DNA of 64,000 bases from Nocardia fusca NBRC 14340 (GCF_001618425.1 NZ_BDCU01000016.1:124001-188000); one strand, 5' to 3'. Shown: positions 1-9,316, numbered from the stretch's first letter. Made by a program: numbers and translations. Notes: generated by a model from the letters alone, not told the origin.

Positions 1-483
1 CGGCCACACCGTCTCCATCGCGCCGGTGACCGTATCCCGCAACGTGGCGGTCACCTCGCCGTCGTGATGGACGGTGGCCGAGACCAGTTCGGTGTGCCAG
101 TCGATGACCCCACCCAACCTCGTAAAGCAGCGGCGCAGGATTTCCTCGGTGTCGCGCTGGCTGATGATCCGGTAATACGGGTAGTGGCTGTCGAGGCCGG
201 TGAAATCCAGCCGCACCTTCTCCTCGGCGCCGGTGAAGTGGTAGTCCATCCACTCCCCGCGCAACCCTCGGTCCTGGAACTCCTCGACCACCCCGGCCAG
301 CTCCAACAGCTCGAGAGTACGAGCGTGCACGGTGAACGACCGTGATGTCGTGACCGGTGCGCAGAGTTTGTCGATCACACGGCAGTCCACGCCGCGGCGC
401 AATAATTCGATACCGAGGGTCAGGCCGCTCGGGCCCGCGCCGACGATCAGGACACCGAGATGAGAAGCAGACGAAAATGGCAT
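1..483 (-). CDS. FAD-dependent monooxygenase, N-terminal part (runs off window)
   Basis: The reading frame starts at ATG 483 and is open to the window edge, so only the first 161 residues are visible. The N-terminus carries the Rossmann FAD-binding motif GAGPSGL at about residues 15-21, followed by a basic-acidic strand end (VIDK). This is typical of PheA/TfdB-type aromatic hydroxylases that use FAD and NAD(P)H to hydroxylate phenolic or polyketide substrates. A good ribosome site (GGAGG) lies about 8 bases before the ATG. It is downstream of and co-oriented with the DUF574 methyltransferase, 80 bases away, so the two may be co-transcribed. The substrate cannot be told from the sequence. Confidence 0.85.
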   Translation of the reverse strand, partial: MPFSSASHLGVLIVGAGPSGLTLGIELLRRGVDCRVIDKLCAPVTTSRSFTVHARTLELLELAGVVEEFQDRGLRGEWMDYHFTGAEEKVRLDFTGLDSHYPYYRIISQRDTEEILRRCFTRLGGVIDWHTELVSATVHHDGEVTATLRDTVTGAMETVWP

Positions 484-563
484 GGCGCAACGCCCTCCAA
501 TAGCTCGAAATGGAGAAGGAATCGCGTGTCCCCCTGCGACACGCATGCGAAACGCTGTCGCGG

Positions 564-1430
564 CTACCGCAGCGACAGCACAGAAGTGGGTTTGTAGGCG
601 AGCCCGCCCAGCATCAGAGCCTCCGGCGGACGAGCCTGCAAGGCCGGACCGGACGGCCACCAGTCATCCAGGCGTACCAAACCCGGCTCCAGTAATTTCA
701 ACCCACAGAAATAGGCGCAGATCTGTTCACGGGTTCGATACCAGCCCGACCCCAAACCACACTCGACGAACGCTCGCTGCAACCGCACCGCGAGACGGTG
801 GAGTTCCGGATCTTCTTCGGCGGGATCCCAGAAATGGCTGATCGCCACATAGGACCCCCGGGGAAGCCGCTCGATGTATTCGCGCATCACCCCGGCCGGA
901 TCGAGAGCAGCATGCAGGTGGTGCAGCAGCCCGCACACGATCAGGCCGACCGGCCGATCCAGCTCGAGGTAGCCGAGCACCTCTCTGTTCTCCAGAAGCG
1001 TGCCCTTTTCCAGCAGATCGCCGCATACGAAATGGGTAGATGCGTTTTGTGCCAACATCGCTCGACCATGCGCAGCGCACAGAGGGTCGTTGTCTACGTA
1101 GACGACGCGGACTCTCCGATTTCCCAGCTGGGCGACCTCATGGGTGTTGACCACAGTCGGAAGCCCGGCGCCAACATCCAGGAATTGATCGATCCCGGCC
1201 TGCCCGGCCAGGTAGCGCACAACTCGATACAGCCAGTCCCGGTTCATCCGTGATACTTCGCGCTGCTGCGGTGCGACCGCCACGACTCGTTCAAAAGCCG
1301 CGCGATCGACGTCGTAGTTGTCTTTACCGCCCAAGCTGTAGTCGTAGACCCGGGCGACACTCGCTCGAGTTGTATCCGCGCCGACCGGGGCACGAGCGCC
1401 CGTCTCAGGTACGCGGATGGTTCGGGACAT
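564..1430 (-). CDS. SAV2177/DUF574-family SAM-dependent methyltransferase
   Basis: A 288-residue protein with the family hallmark ARVYDYSLGGKDNYDVDR near the N-terminus and a SAM-binding motif FLDVGAGLPT. These match the actinobacterial S-adenosylmethionine methyltransferase family PF04672, whose substrates are unknown. The start was set at ATG 1430 because a GGAGG ribosome site lies about 10 bases upstream; a longer frame from 1511 lacks one. A second family member lies at 13005-13880. The gene is divergent from an XRE-TPR regulator, which may control it. Confidence 0.9.
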   Translation of the reverse strand: MSRTIRVPETGARAPVGADTTRASVARVYDYSLGGKDNYDVDRAAFERVVAVAPQQREVSRMNRDWLYRVVRYLAGQAGIDQFLDVGAGLPTVVNTHEVAQLGNRRVRVVYVDNDPLCAAHGRAMLAQNASTHFVCGDLLEKGTLLENREVLGYLELDRPVGLIVCGLLHHLHAALDPAGVMREYIERLPRGSYVAISHFWDPAEEDPELHRLAVRLQRAFVECGLGSGWYRTREQICAYFCGLKLLEPGLVRLDDWWPSGPALQARPPEALMLGGLAYKPTSVLSLR

Positions 1431-1650
1431 GAGGTCTGACCTCCAAAGTGGCGCTGGTCGAATGGGGTAGCCGATCGATATGGCGTCGCTGCCGCCGTTG
1501 CTGGTGGGCATGCGAGCGCCGTAGCCTCAATGCAACCGGCGACAGGTGGGCCCGGACCAGAGCAAGATCGCTGCAATGCTGTCTCGAGGTTGTCGCACGT
1601 AGCGTTCTGACCAGCGTATTCACTGTTCGAAGATCAGCAGGGGACATGGC

Positions 1651-2820
1651 ATGGGTGTACGACGAAAGCGCTTCGCGCAGCGTCGCAGAGCCGTTGGCTT
1701 CAGCCAGGAACGATTCGCAGAACGACTGCGGGTCGACCGTTCTACTGTCGCCCGTTGGGAGGCGGGAGAGAACGAGCCGCTGCCGTGGTTACGCCCTGAA
1801 CTCGCCCGTGTACTTCGCGTATCCGTCGACGAACTCGATGAGCTGCTCACAGAATCAGAAGAAGATGGTATGCCCGTGGACGGGCCGCTGCGTTACGCCT
1901 TGGATCATCCCGCCGGTGTCGATCTCCATGCTGCGGCGAGCCTGCGCGAGCGCGTGCAGAAGCTCGACCAGCGCTACGACAAGGTTGCCTCCACCACGCT
2001 GCTGGCAGACACCGGTCAATGTCTGGGCCAAGTGTCGTTCCTTCGGGCGCATGCTGCCACCAACCGTGTCCGGCGCGAGCTGTATGCGATCGAGGTAGAA
2101 GCGGCGACGCTCATGGGCCAACTCCTCTGGGACGCTTCCCAGCGCCGCGACCACAGCACCGCCTGCATGTACTTCAACCAAGCAATTGCAGTCGCCCGAC
2201 AACTACACGACGCTGATGCGGAAGGGCTGGCGTTGCTCCGCATGAGCTTCGTCGCCCTGTACGGCGAAAAGAAGGACCCGCGCACCGGACTCGACCTGGC
2301 ACTGCGGGCAGCGCAGGTCACCGACCGAACCAGCCACGTGCTGGCCGGACTGGGCGTTCTCCACGCCGCGGAGGCGTACGCCATGATCGGGCAGCGGCAG
2401 GACTGTGAGCGGTCCTTGGCCGATGCCGAAACGCATTTCGAGCAGATCAGCATGACCGATGCCGCAATGGACCTGTTCTCACCCACTCAGCACGGTCGCT
2501 TGGCCGGCTCGTGCTACCTGTTCCTCGAGGACGCCAAACGCGCCCAGCCGATCCTCGAGTCCACCGCCAAAAGGCTGCAAGATCAGTCGAAATCCCAAGC
2601 CATCGTGCTGGGCAACCTGGCAGTGGCCTATATCCGACAACAGAAAATCGAGGAGGCAGCCGCCGCTCTGCACAAAGCGATAGACGTCGTGGAGACCACC
2701 CGAGGAGGTGGCGGCATGAACGTTGTTTTTGGCGCCGCGCAAAGCCTTCGCCCATGGCGGAACGTCGCCGAAGTACAGGAAGTGTGCGATCGGCTACTCG
2801 GGCTGATGGTCTCGGCGTGA
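1651..2820 (+). CDS. XRE-family transcriptional regulator with TPR-like C-terminal region
   Basis: A 389-residue protein. Residues 10-65 form a helix-turn-helix of the Cro/C1 type (GFSQERFAERLRVDRSTVAR, then the WE-G-N-P signature). The rest, about residues 90-389, is helical and alanine/leucine rich with TPR-like repeats. This layout is common in Actinobacteria, where such regulators respond to peptides or small ligands and sit next to DUF574 or DUF397 genes. It is divergent from the methyltransferase at 564-1430 and followed after 12 bases by a cyclo-ligase homologue, so it probably heads a two-gene operon. Confidence 0.88.
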   Translation: MGVRRKRFAQRRRAVGFSQERFAERLRVDRSTVARWEAGENEPLPWLRPELARVLRVSVDELDELLTESEEDGMPVDGPLRYALDHPAGVDLHAAASLRERVQKLDQRYDKVASTTLLADTGQCLGQVSFLRAHAATNRVRRELYAIEVEAATLMGQLLWDASQRRDHSTACMYFNQAIAVARQLHDADAEGLALLRMSFVALYGEKKDPRTGLDLALRAAQVTDRTSHVLAGLGVLHAAEAYAMIGQRQDCERSLADAETHFEQISMTDAAMDLFSPTQHGRLAGSCYLFLEDAKRAQPILESTAKRLQDQSKSQAIVLGNLAVAYIRQQKIEEAAAALHKAIDVVETTRGGGGMNVVFGAAQSLRPWRNVAEVQEVCDRLLGLMVSA

Positions 2821-2832
2821 AGGATTGAAGAT

Positions 2833-3579
2833 ATGGACAGCACACGAACCAAGTACGCCATTCGGGAGCGTATGTGGGCACTGTTGGAGCAAGAGCAGGC
2901 GGCGCCGCCGGGTGTGCACGGTTACATACCGAGCTTTTTCGGGGCCGAGGCTGCCGCAAACCGCTTGGCCGAGTTGCCCGTGTGGAAGGGGGCGCGAGTA
3001 GTGAAAGCGGTACCGGACACAGCGCAACTCCCAGTCCGGGTCCGAGCCCTGGCCGAGGGCAAACTGGTCTACATGGCGGTGCCCAAGCTGGCCGAGCCAC
3101 TGCCCTTTTACCTCCTGGATCCGCAGAACCTGACAGTGCCTGCGGACGAGGCGGCGTCGAGCGCGGTAGCAGCCTTCGTCGCCCCCAAGATCGGTGTCGA
3201 GGACATGCAGCCGGTCGACTTGATCATCTGCGGCAGCGTCGCCGTGAACCGGCGCGGGGTGCGGCTCGGAAAGGGTGCCGGTTACTCCGATATCGAGGTG
3301 GCGCTCCTGCAAGAAGCTAACTTGATCGGCCCGAGAACCACCATCGTCACTACAGTGCACCCGCTGCAGGTCGTCGACGAGGATCTTCCCGAAACCGGCC
3401 ACGACTTCAGTGTCGACCTGATTGTCACGGCCGATGAGGTCATAGAATGTCGTCCCCCGCGCCGTCCCCACGGTTTGGTCTGGGACGAGTTGCAGCAGCA
3501 TCAGATCGCATCGATTCCTGTCCTGGATGCGAGGCTGAAACAGCGTTCGAAATCCAAAGGAAATCCATCACAACGTTGA
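2833..3579 (+). CDS. 5-formyltetrahydrofolate cyclo-ligase family protein
   Basis: A 248-residue protein resembling the MTHFS family (PF01812), which converts 5-formyl-THF to 5,10-methenyl-THF using ATP. The C-terminal half holds a glycine-rich GKGAGYSD segment that matches the family's G-x-G-x-G-x-x-D substrate loop, and a VDLIICGSVAV strand just before it. It is somewhat longer than classical enzymes (about 190-200 residues). A ribosome site (AAGGA) precedes ATG 2833, 12 bases after the XRE-TPR gene. Members of this longer branch may not act on folate, so the reaction is inferred from fold similarity only. Confidence 0.75.
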   Translation: MDSTRTKYAIRERMWALLEQEQAAPPGVHGYIPSFFGAEAAANRLAELPVWKGARVVKAVPDTAQLPVRVRALAEGKLVYMAVPKLAEPLPFYLLDPQNLTVPADEAASSAVAAFVAPKIGVEDMQPVDLIICGSVAVNRRGVRLGKGAGYSDIEVALLQEANLIGPRTTIVTTVHPLQVVDEDLPETGHDFSVDLIVTADEVIECRPPRRPHGLVWDELQQHQIASIPVLDARLKQRSKSKGNPSQR

Positions 3580-3700
3580 CGCCTTCTTCCATCAACCGCG
3601 CAGGAATGCGAGAGTCGTAAAGCCTCGCGGGGAGACGTCCTGTCTGGCAGCCCCGAAAATCGGTGGCCTGGTGGCGGCGAGAACGGTTGACTGCTCAACC

Positions 3701-4052
3701 ATGATTCCACTCGATACCCGTCCGCTGTTCCGGCGTGACAGGCAGTTGCTGCTCGGGCTGCTCCGGTCGTTGGACCCGGCCGACTGGAAGAAGCCGACGG
3801 TATGTCCCGGCTGGAGTGTGGCCGATGTGTCCGCGCACATACTCAACGACTACCTGCGGCGGATCTCGGGCAACCGCGACGCGCACGGCGGGGCCGTGTT
3901 CGCCGATGACGAGACCCTGCCGGCCTACTTGGCGCGCGTGAACGGGGGCCAGTCGCGGGATCACCGTCGAGGAGGGGCGTCAGCGCGCTGAACTGCGTGG
4001 TGACCCGGAACTGACGGAGTCGGCGACGACACTGCTCGCCGTGGTCGCCTGA
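3701..4052 (+). pseudogene. Maleylpyruvate isomerase/DinB-type mycothiol-dependent protein, internally deleted
   Basis: From ATG 3701, about 86 codons give a clear N-terminus of the actinobacterial mycothiol-dependent isomerase-like family (TIGR03083 type), with the motif VCPGWSVADVSAHI and LARVN. The frame then changes. Starting near 3958, a second frame encodes ITVEEGRQRAELRGDPELTE and ends in LLAVVA and TGA at 4050-4052, which looks like the normal C-terminus. The expected middle, about 100 or more residues, is missing. This fits an internal deletion that also shifted the frame. The product is probably not functional. Confidence 0.7.
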
Positions 4053-4125
4053 ATCGATACCCGGCTATAACAAGACCCAGGCGGACCGAGCGGTACCGCA
4101 ATCTCCACTGCCGAGCCGACGATCG

Positions 4126-4593
4126 TCAGCGGAGTCGGTCGGCAAGTCGGGGCAGCAATGGCCGCTGGCCGGTGGTCAGCTTGTCGTGCGCGGTGGTCAG
4201 ATCGAACCATTCGACCCGATCGACCTCGGGGAAAGCGCGGTACTCGCCCGATCGCGGCGGCCATTGCATCTCGAATGTCCCCGGCACCACCCGAGCCGGA
4301 TCGAGCTCGCCTTCGACCGCCCACACCGTGACCTGCTTCTTGCTCCGCCCGCTGCCGTACCGCACCTCACCCAGCGCGATCCACTCCCCGTCGGGCACCG
4401 GCACGCCCAACTCCTCGTCGAATTCGCGGCCCGCGGCGGCACGGGCCTCCTCGGTCGCCGGCTCGTACTCACCCTTGGGGATCGACCACGCCCCCGAATC
4501 CTTACGCGCCCACAGCGGCCCGCCCATATGCCCCAGCAGCACTTGTACCTCCGGCTCACGACGAAAAAGCAGAACTCCGGCGCTGTACTTCAT
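4126..4593 (-). CDS. NUDIX hydrolase
   Basis: A 155-residue protein with a full NUDIX box, G-x5-E-x7-REFDEELG-V, at about residues 41-63. This is the metal-binding catalytic motif of nucleoside-diphosphate-linked pyrophosphatases. The N-terminal SAGVLLFRR and the GSGRSKKQVTVWAVEG segment match small DNA-mismatch/diadenosine-type NUDIX proteins that start MKYSAG. The start was chosen at ATG 4593 (MKYSAG) over the upstream ATG 4617. Its substrate is not evident. It lies just downstream of the ArsR gene on the same strand. Confidence 0.87.
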   Translation of the reverse strand: MKYSAGVLLFRREPEVQVLLGHMGGPLWARKDSGAWSIPKGEYEPATEEARAAAGREFDEELGVPVPDGEWIALGEVRYGSGRSKKQVTVWAVEGELDPARVVPGTFEMQWPPRSGEYRAFPEVDRVEWFDLTTAHDKLTTGQRPLLPRLADRLR

Positions 4594-4623
4594 GGCGTGC
4601 AGTCTGCCGGAATGCATCCCCGA

Positions 4624-5025
4624 TCAGTGCGAGGCCACGGGTCGTTTCAGCGCCGCGAGCAGTTTCGCGCGGTCCTCGGGCGAACCGGTCCACTGCGCAT
4701 CGTCCTCGACGATATCGACCAGGGCGCGGAACACCACGTCGAGCAATCCGGGGAACCGGGCCTGCAGATCCGCGTAGCGCAGGCGCATCACCCTGGTACG
4801 TCCGGTGACCGTCGTCCGGGTGATACCTGCTTCGCGCAGGACCCGGTAGTGATGCGAGAGCGTGGACTTGTGCAATTCGATGTGCTGGCTGAGTTCGCCG
4901 CAGTTCTCGCCCTCGTCGGCGGCCAGGCAGGCCACCAGCTGTAGCCGGATCGGGTCGGACAGCGCGTGCATGACCGCTGCCAGCTCGAGGTCTGCGGTAT
5001 CCGGGTGCGACAACTCGGCGGGCAC
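4624..5025 (-). CDS. ArsR-family winged-helix transcriptional regulator
   Basis: A 133-residue protein with the ArsR-type winged helix: ALSDPIRLQLVACLA at residues 21-35, then helix-turn-helix HKSTLSHHYRVLREAGI. There is no clear CxC or histidine metal site in the recognition helix, so it is probably a non-metal ArsR regulator. It is divergent from an imine-reductase-like gene, and the 84-base gap contains a nested palindrome (5053-5095) that is the likely operator. Control of both genes from one site is inferred. Confidence 0.88.
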   Translation of the reverse strand: MPAELSHPDTADLELAAVMHALSDPIRLQLVACLAADEGENCGELSQHIELHKSTLSHHYRVLREAGITRTTVTGRTRVMRLRYADLQARFPGLLDVVFRALVDIVEDDAQWTGSPEDRAKLLAALKRPVASH

Positions 5026-5052
5026 GAACGCGCCTCCCCTCAGCTCTTGACA

Positions 5053-5095
5053 GTTTGAGAATCATACAACAATTATTGTTGGACAATTTTCAAAC
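5053..5095. promoter_or_regulatory. Nested palindrome, probable ArsR operator
   Basis: The perfect palindrome CAACAAT-T-ATTGTTG (5067-5081) is centred on base 5074. An outer inverted pair, GTTTGAGAAT (5053-5062) and ATTTTCAAAC (5086-5095), with one mismatch, has exactly the same centre. The segment is AT-rich in a GC-rich genome and sits between the divergent ArsR and oxidoreductase genes. It is the natural candidate for a dimer or stacked-dimer operator. Confidence 0.7.
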
Positions 5096-5109
5096 AATCA
5101 GGAGGCAGT

Positions 5110-5991
5110 ATGTCCGGCAAAGCAGGCACACCCGTCGCGGTCCTGGGGCTGGGACTCATGGGTTCGGCGATCGCGAAGACCTTCCTGGCCGCGGGGCATC
5201 CGACGGTCGTGTGGAACCGCACCGGAGCGAAGGCCGATGCGCTGGTCGAACTCGGTGCCACCCGGGCGCCCTCGGCGGCCGCGGCCATCGCGGACGCTCC
5301 CCTCGTCGTCGTCTCGCTGCTCGACGACGACGCGGTGGGCGCGGCATTGCGCGACGCGGGTCCGCGGCTGCGCGGGCGGGTGCTGGTGAACCTCACCTCC
5401 TCGACTCCCGAGCAGTCGAGAAGGCGCGCCGAATGGGCCGGCCACCACGGTGCCGAGTACGTGGACGGCGCCGTCATGGCGGTGCCGCAGGGCATCGGCA
5501 CACCGGACGCGGTGCTGCTGTACTCGGGCTCCGAAAGCGGTTACCGCGCAGCGGAACCGGCACTGAGCACACTCGCCGAAAAGGGCACCTACCTGGGCGC
5601 GGACCATGGGCGCGCGGCCGCGTTCGACGCCTCGCTGGTGCCGGTGTTCTGGCTCTCCTACTTCGGGGTGGCCCTGGGCATCGCACTCGCCGAGGCCGAA
5701 GGGATCAAAGGCAGCGAACTCGCCCCGTTCACACCCGCGGTGGTCTCACTGCTGCCCGATATGGCGGCGCAAACCGCCGCACAGGTCGAAGCCGGGCACT
5801 ATCCCGGCGACGACACATCCATTTCCTCGGCCTACACCGCGTTCACCACACTCCGCGAAGTGATCGCGCGCCACGGCATCGACACCGGCGTACTCGACGC
5901 CACGGGCCAGGTCTTCCAGCGCGCGCTGGCGGCGGGCCACGGAGCCGAGGGGCTCGCCCGCCTTGTCCCGGTACTCGCCGGGGACCGCTGA
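5110..5991 (+). CDS. NAD(P)-dependent oxidoreductase, imine-reductase/hydroxyisobutyrate-dehydrogenase type
   Basis: A 293-residue protein with the dinucleotide motif GLGLMGSA at residues 13-20 and WNRT at the end of the second strand, which suggests NADPH preference. The size, VPQGIGTPDAVLLYSG and the AAFDASLVPVF segment match imine reductases. Asp173 occupies the position of the catalytic Asp of many of these enzymes. Imine reductases reduce cyclic or secondary imines to amines; the physiological substrate is unknown. The ribosome site AGGAGG precedes ATG 5110. The gene is divergent from ArsR and probably repressed by it through the 5053-5095 dyad. Confidence 0.82.
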   Translation: MSGKAGTPVAVLGLGLMGSAIAKTFLAAGHPTVVWNRTGAKADALVELGATRAPSAAAAIADAPLVVVSLLDDDAVGAALRDAGPRLRGRVLVNLTSSTPEQSRRRAEWAGHHGAEYVDGAVMAVPQGIGTPDAVLLYSGSESGYRAAEPALSTLAEKGTYLGADHGRAAAFDASLVPVFWLSYFGVALGIALAEAEGIKGSELAPFTPAVVSLLPDMAAQTAAQVEAGHYPGDDTSISSAYTAFTTLREVIARHGIDTGVLDATGQVFQRALAAGHGAEGLARLVPVLAGDR

Positions 5992-6120
5992 GGGTTCACA
6001 CCGACCTCGACGCCGAACGACTACCTGAACCCGATCGCCCATCAGGAGCTTTCGTGTAGTCCGGTCGCCGCGGCCCCTCGGAGCGACCACCGCTCGCAGG
6101 GCCGGGACGACCGGACTCCA

Positions 6121-7497
6121 TCACCGGCCCCGGGCGGAAGCGGGGACGCGGGTGCGCGGAGGGATATCGATACTCTGGATCGGCTGCCCGGGCGTGCGGC
6201 GGATATCGGAATCCTCGCCGGTAGGTTGCGGGCTTTCCAAGTCCGCCGCCGCAACCGGAGTGCCGGCGGAGCCGGTCTCGTAGGCGCCGGCGACCAGCGC
6301 GGCCCGGAGGTGCCACAGGTCATCGGCGCTGGCGGGGTCCAGACCGGTGTACCGGGCGATACGCCGCAACCGGTAGTCCAGGGTGTTGGCGTGGATGCCC
6401 AGTACGCGGGCGGTGCGCCGGCGGTTGCGATCGTTGTCCAGATGCGTGGCCAGGGTATGCAGTAGGTCGGCATGGGGCAGCAGCGGTTCCAGGACTGTCG
6501 CCAGCCGCTTACGCGCGGGCCCGGGGCGGCTGATCTGGTATTCCACGGCCAGATCGGCCAACCGGTACAGACGGGCGGGCCGGCGCAGCCGCTGGGCGAG
6601 GTCGAGCAACTCGTGCGCGCGGCGCGTCGCGTCGGGCACGTCGTCGTGCCGCGCGTGGACCACGGTGGCGAGCAGCGGTCCGCGCACCGCGCTCTGCAGC
6701 CCGTCGAACAACCGGATGACGGCGAGATCATCGTGCGCCCGATCGGGAAGCAGGACCGTGCCACCGGCTTCACTGAGCCGGGCCAGCGGCATATCGCCGC
6801 CGCGGGCGAGTTCGGCGCGCACCCGGCGCAGCCGGCGCTGCGCGTACGCGGGGCCGTGCCCGTCGTCGCCGGCCTCGCCCGCCGGGCCCGTGAGGTCCAA
6901 GGCCAGGACCGCATAGGCCGTCGCCTCCCGGAAACCGCTCTCGCGCGCCGTTCCCGCCGTGCTCGTACCCGAGATCAGCGCGGTGGTCAGCGCCTCGGCA
7001 CCGGCGTAGCGCGCGACGGTATGGGCCCGGAACTCACGCAGATAGGCCTGGGTGAAGGTGGTGATGACGCGATCGAGTACGTCGCCCAGGCGTTGACCCA
7101 CGACCACCATCGCCGGACCGTCGGCGGTCCGGGCCCGCCGGGCGAGCAGATCCAGCACGAATCGGAACCCGCGGTGGATCGAATGCTGCACCGCCTCCAG
7201 TGCCACGCCCTCCGCGGCCCAATCCTCGATCTTCCGGTGCAGTGGTGCGGGCACCTCCCCCACGCCGCCGTCCTGTAGCGCCGCGGCCACCAGGTCCAGG
7301 CATCCGGCCACCACCTCGGCCGCGTCACGCCGCCCCACTCCGCACGGCATCAGCGCCGCCGGCTCGGCCCCGCCCTCGTCAGGGGCCAGATGGTCCAGTA
7401 ATTGCTGGGACAATCGGTGACCACGGTGCAGATGCCCGACCGCGGGTATCCCGGCGATCTCCAGTTCCCGAGTTGCGTAAGGGCTGCCCGTCAGCAC
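6121..7497 (-). CDS. PucR/CdaR-type helix-turn-helix transcriptional regulator
   Basis: A 458-residue protein. The C-terminal 60 residues carry the PucR-type HTH (ARVLGIHANTLDYRLRRI, residues about 404-421), preceded by a GGDEF-like/CdaR middle region with a leucine-rich helix. The N-terminal half is helical and probably senses a ligand. The start is GTG 7497, with AGGAGG about 9 bases upstream; the longer frame to 7665 has no site and unusual composition. The family often controls purine, amino acid or antibiotic-stress genes, but no target is evident. The gene is divergent from the MerR gene. Confidence 0.85.
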   Translation of the reverse strand: MLTGSPYATRELEIAGIPAVGHLHRGHRLSQQLLDHLAPDEGGAEPAALMPCGVGRRDAAEVVAGCLDLVAAALQDGGVGEVPAPLHRKIEDWAAEGVALEAVQHSIHRGFRFVLDLLARRARTADGPAMVVVGQRLGDVLDRVITTFTQAYLREFRAHTVARYAGAEALTTALISGTSTAGTARESGFREATAYAVLALDLTGPAGEAGDDGHGPAYAQRRLRRVRAELARGGDMPLARLSEAGGTVLLPDRAHDDLAVIRLFDGLQSAVRGPLLATVVHARHDDVPDATRRAHELLDLAQRLRRPARLYRLADLAVEYQISRPGPARKRLATVLEPLLPHADLLHTLATHLDNDRNRRRTARVLGIHANTLDYRLRRIARYTGLDPASADDLWHLRAALVAGAYETGSAGTPVAAADLESPQPTGEDSDIRRTPGQPIQSIDIPPRTRVPASARGR

Positions 7498-7728
7498 CGA
7501 CCTCGACCTCCTTTGCCGACGCGTGCCCGGAGCCGGCGACAGCACCCGAACCCACGTCCATATCAGCAAAAACTGTAACCGGCGGTGAGCTGTACCACAA
7601 CGCGCACTGTGTTCGCCCCGGTGGACGGGGACAGTTTCGAACCAACTACCTATTTGAATCAGCATCTACTGAGACAGTGTGGTTGAGTTAACCGTGATTC
7701 GGCTGGCGGACCGGTGCGCAGGAGGACG

Positions 7729-8499
7729 ATGACGACTCAGCCCACACAGGAATACCGGGTCGCGGAACTGGCCGAAGCGGCCGGTGTCGCGGTGCGGACG
7801 ATCCGCTACTACCAGGAGCGGGGCCTGCTCGACGCGCCACGGCGGCAGGGCCGCCACGCCTACTACAACCACACCCACCTCGAGCGGCTCCGACTCGTCG
7901 CCGATCTGCTCGCCCGCGGCCACAGCCTCGAAGGCATCGCCGACCTGCTCAGCAGCGCCGAGCGCGGCGGCGGGGTCTCCGAACTGCTGGGATTCGAATC
8001 GGCGGCCGCGGAGGCATGGGGCGACGAGGAGGTCACCATCGACCTCGAGCAGATGCTGATCCGCTTCGGCGACCAGGCCACCCCGGAGGCCATTTCCGAA
8101 GCCATCGCGCTCGGCTACCTGCGTGTGGAGGAGGACCGCTTCGTCTACTCCAGCGGACGGCTGCTCGAGGCCGCCACCGCGTTCGTCGCCACCGGAATTC
8201 CGCTGCGCTCGATACTCGCGCTGAGCTGGGAACTGGAGGCGGCGTTCGACCGGATGGCCTTCGCGTTCGTCCGGGAGTTCCGGACCCACCTACTCGGCCG
8301 GGTACTGGAGGACCCCTCCCCGGAACGGGTCGACCAACTCGCCGACGCCCTCGCCCGGCTCCGCCCGCCCGTGCGCCTGGTCGCGGACGAACTGCTGGCA
8401 CGCGCCATGGACCGCCGTATCCACGCGGACTTGCCCGAGGTATCCCAGCAGCTCAGCGAGGCCGCCGCCGACCTCCCGCCGGATGGACCCCGCCCGTGA
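7729..8499 (+). CDS. MerR-family transcriptional regulator
   Basis: A 256-residue protein with an N-terminal MerR winged helix ([20 protein letters not shown], residues about 8-27, then [10 protein letters not shown]). The C-terminal part is long and helical without the metal-binding cysteines of metal-responsive MerR proteins, so it probably binds an organic ligand or a protein. ATG 7729 follows a ribosome site (AGGAGG) by 4-5 bases. The stop overlaps the GTG of the cyclase gene (GTGA at 8496-8499), so the two are probably translated in a coupled way, linking this regulator to cyclic-nucleotide signalling. Confidence 0.88.
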   Translation: MTTQPTQEYRVAELAEAAGVAVRTIRYYQERGLLDAPRRQGRHAYYNHTHLERLRLVADLLARGHSLEGIADLLSSAERGGGVSELLGFESAAAEAWGDEEVTIDLEQMLIRFGDQATPEAISEAIALGYLRVEEDRFVYSSGRLLEAATAFVATGIPLRSILALSWELEAAFDRMAFAFVREFRTHLLGRVLEDPSPERVDQLADALARLRPPVRLVADELLARAMDRRIHADLPEVSQQLSEAAADLPPDGPRP

Positions 8500-9281
8500 T
8501 CGAATACGTACTGGCGGCGGCCGTCGTCGCGGAGGCCGCCGGCCTGATCGTGCTGTGGCGGTTGCTGGTGCGCAGCCGCCACGAAGTGGCCGAACTCCAG
8601 CGCAAGCCGGACACGCGACAGCTGTTGATGAACAGCGGGCGGGAGGCGGTGAAGACCGTCTGGCAGACCGCGAGCCTCGTGCGCGCGAAAGGTTTTCGCG
8701 CGGCGGTACTCAGCTCGATCGAGGACCTGGCCGGCTGGGCACAGGTCGAACGCCCAGATCTCGCGCGGCTGACCGCCGAGGGCGATGTCGTGATCGCCTT
8801 CTCCGATATCGAGGGATCGACCGCGCTCAACGAGCGGCTGGGTGACCGGGCCTGGGTCGCGCTGCTCGGCCGCCACGATCGGCTGATCCGCAGATCGGTC
8901 GCGGCACGCGGCGGTCATATCGTGAAAAGCCAGGGAGACGGCTTCATGATCGCCTTCGGCGACGCCGAGCAGGCGGTGCGGTGCGGCCTCGACGTCCAGG
9001 CGGCGATCGGCACCATCGCCGGGCGCGCGGGCGGTGTGCGCGTACGTATCGGTATCCACCTGGGCAGATCGGTGCGGCGTGGCGACGGCCTCTTCGGACG
9101 GAATGTGGCCATGGCCGCCCGGGTCGCCGGTCAGGCGCACGGCGGCGAGATCCTGGTCAGCGAGGAAGTACGCGACGCCGTGGCCGCTACCCCGGGTATC
9201 GCCGTCGCCGCCGCCCGCGAAGCCGAACTCAAAGGGTTTCGCGGCAGCTACCGCCTGTATGCGGTCGCCCCGGCGGATTGA
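8496..9281 (+). CDS. Membrane-anchored class III adenylate/guanylate cyclase
   Basis: A 261-residue protein: an N-terminal membrane helix (residues 3-25), a linker, then a class III cyclase domain from about residue 97. The metal-binding aspartates are visible at Asp104 ([10 protein letters not shown]) and Asp148 (GDGF). Lys144 in IVKSQGDG sits at the position that favours ATP, so cAMP is the likely product. It starts at GTG 8496 inside the MerR stop codon, implying coupled translation. No partner sensor domain is present, so the input probably comes through the membrane helix, an interacting protein or the MerR partner. Confidence 0.87.
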   Translation: MIEYVLAAAVVAEAAGLIVLWRLLVRSRHEVAELQRKPDTRQLLMNSGREAVKTVWQTASLVRAKGFRAAVLSSIEDLAGWAQVERPDLARLTAEGDVVIAFSDIEGSTALNERLGDRAWVALLGRHDRLIRRSVAARGGHIVKSQGDGFMIAFGDAEQAVRCGLDVQAAIGTIAGRAGGVRVRIGIHLGRSVRRGDGLFGRNVAMAARVAGQAHGGEILVSEEVRDAVAATPGIAVAAAREAELKGFRGSYRLYAVAPAD

Positions 9282-9316
9282 AACCCGTCCGGGCCCGGCC
9301 GCGCGAAGGAGCCGGA

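Noticed and set aside
8016..9281. 421-residue cyclase starting at 8016
   Set aside because: The extension is a shadow of the MerR gene; GTG 8496 gives a normal membrane-anchored cyclase.
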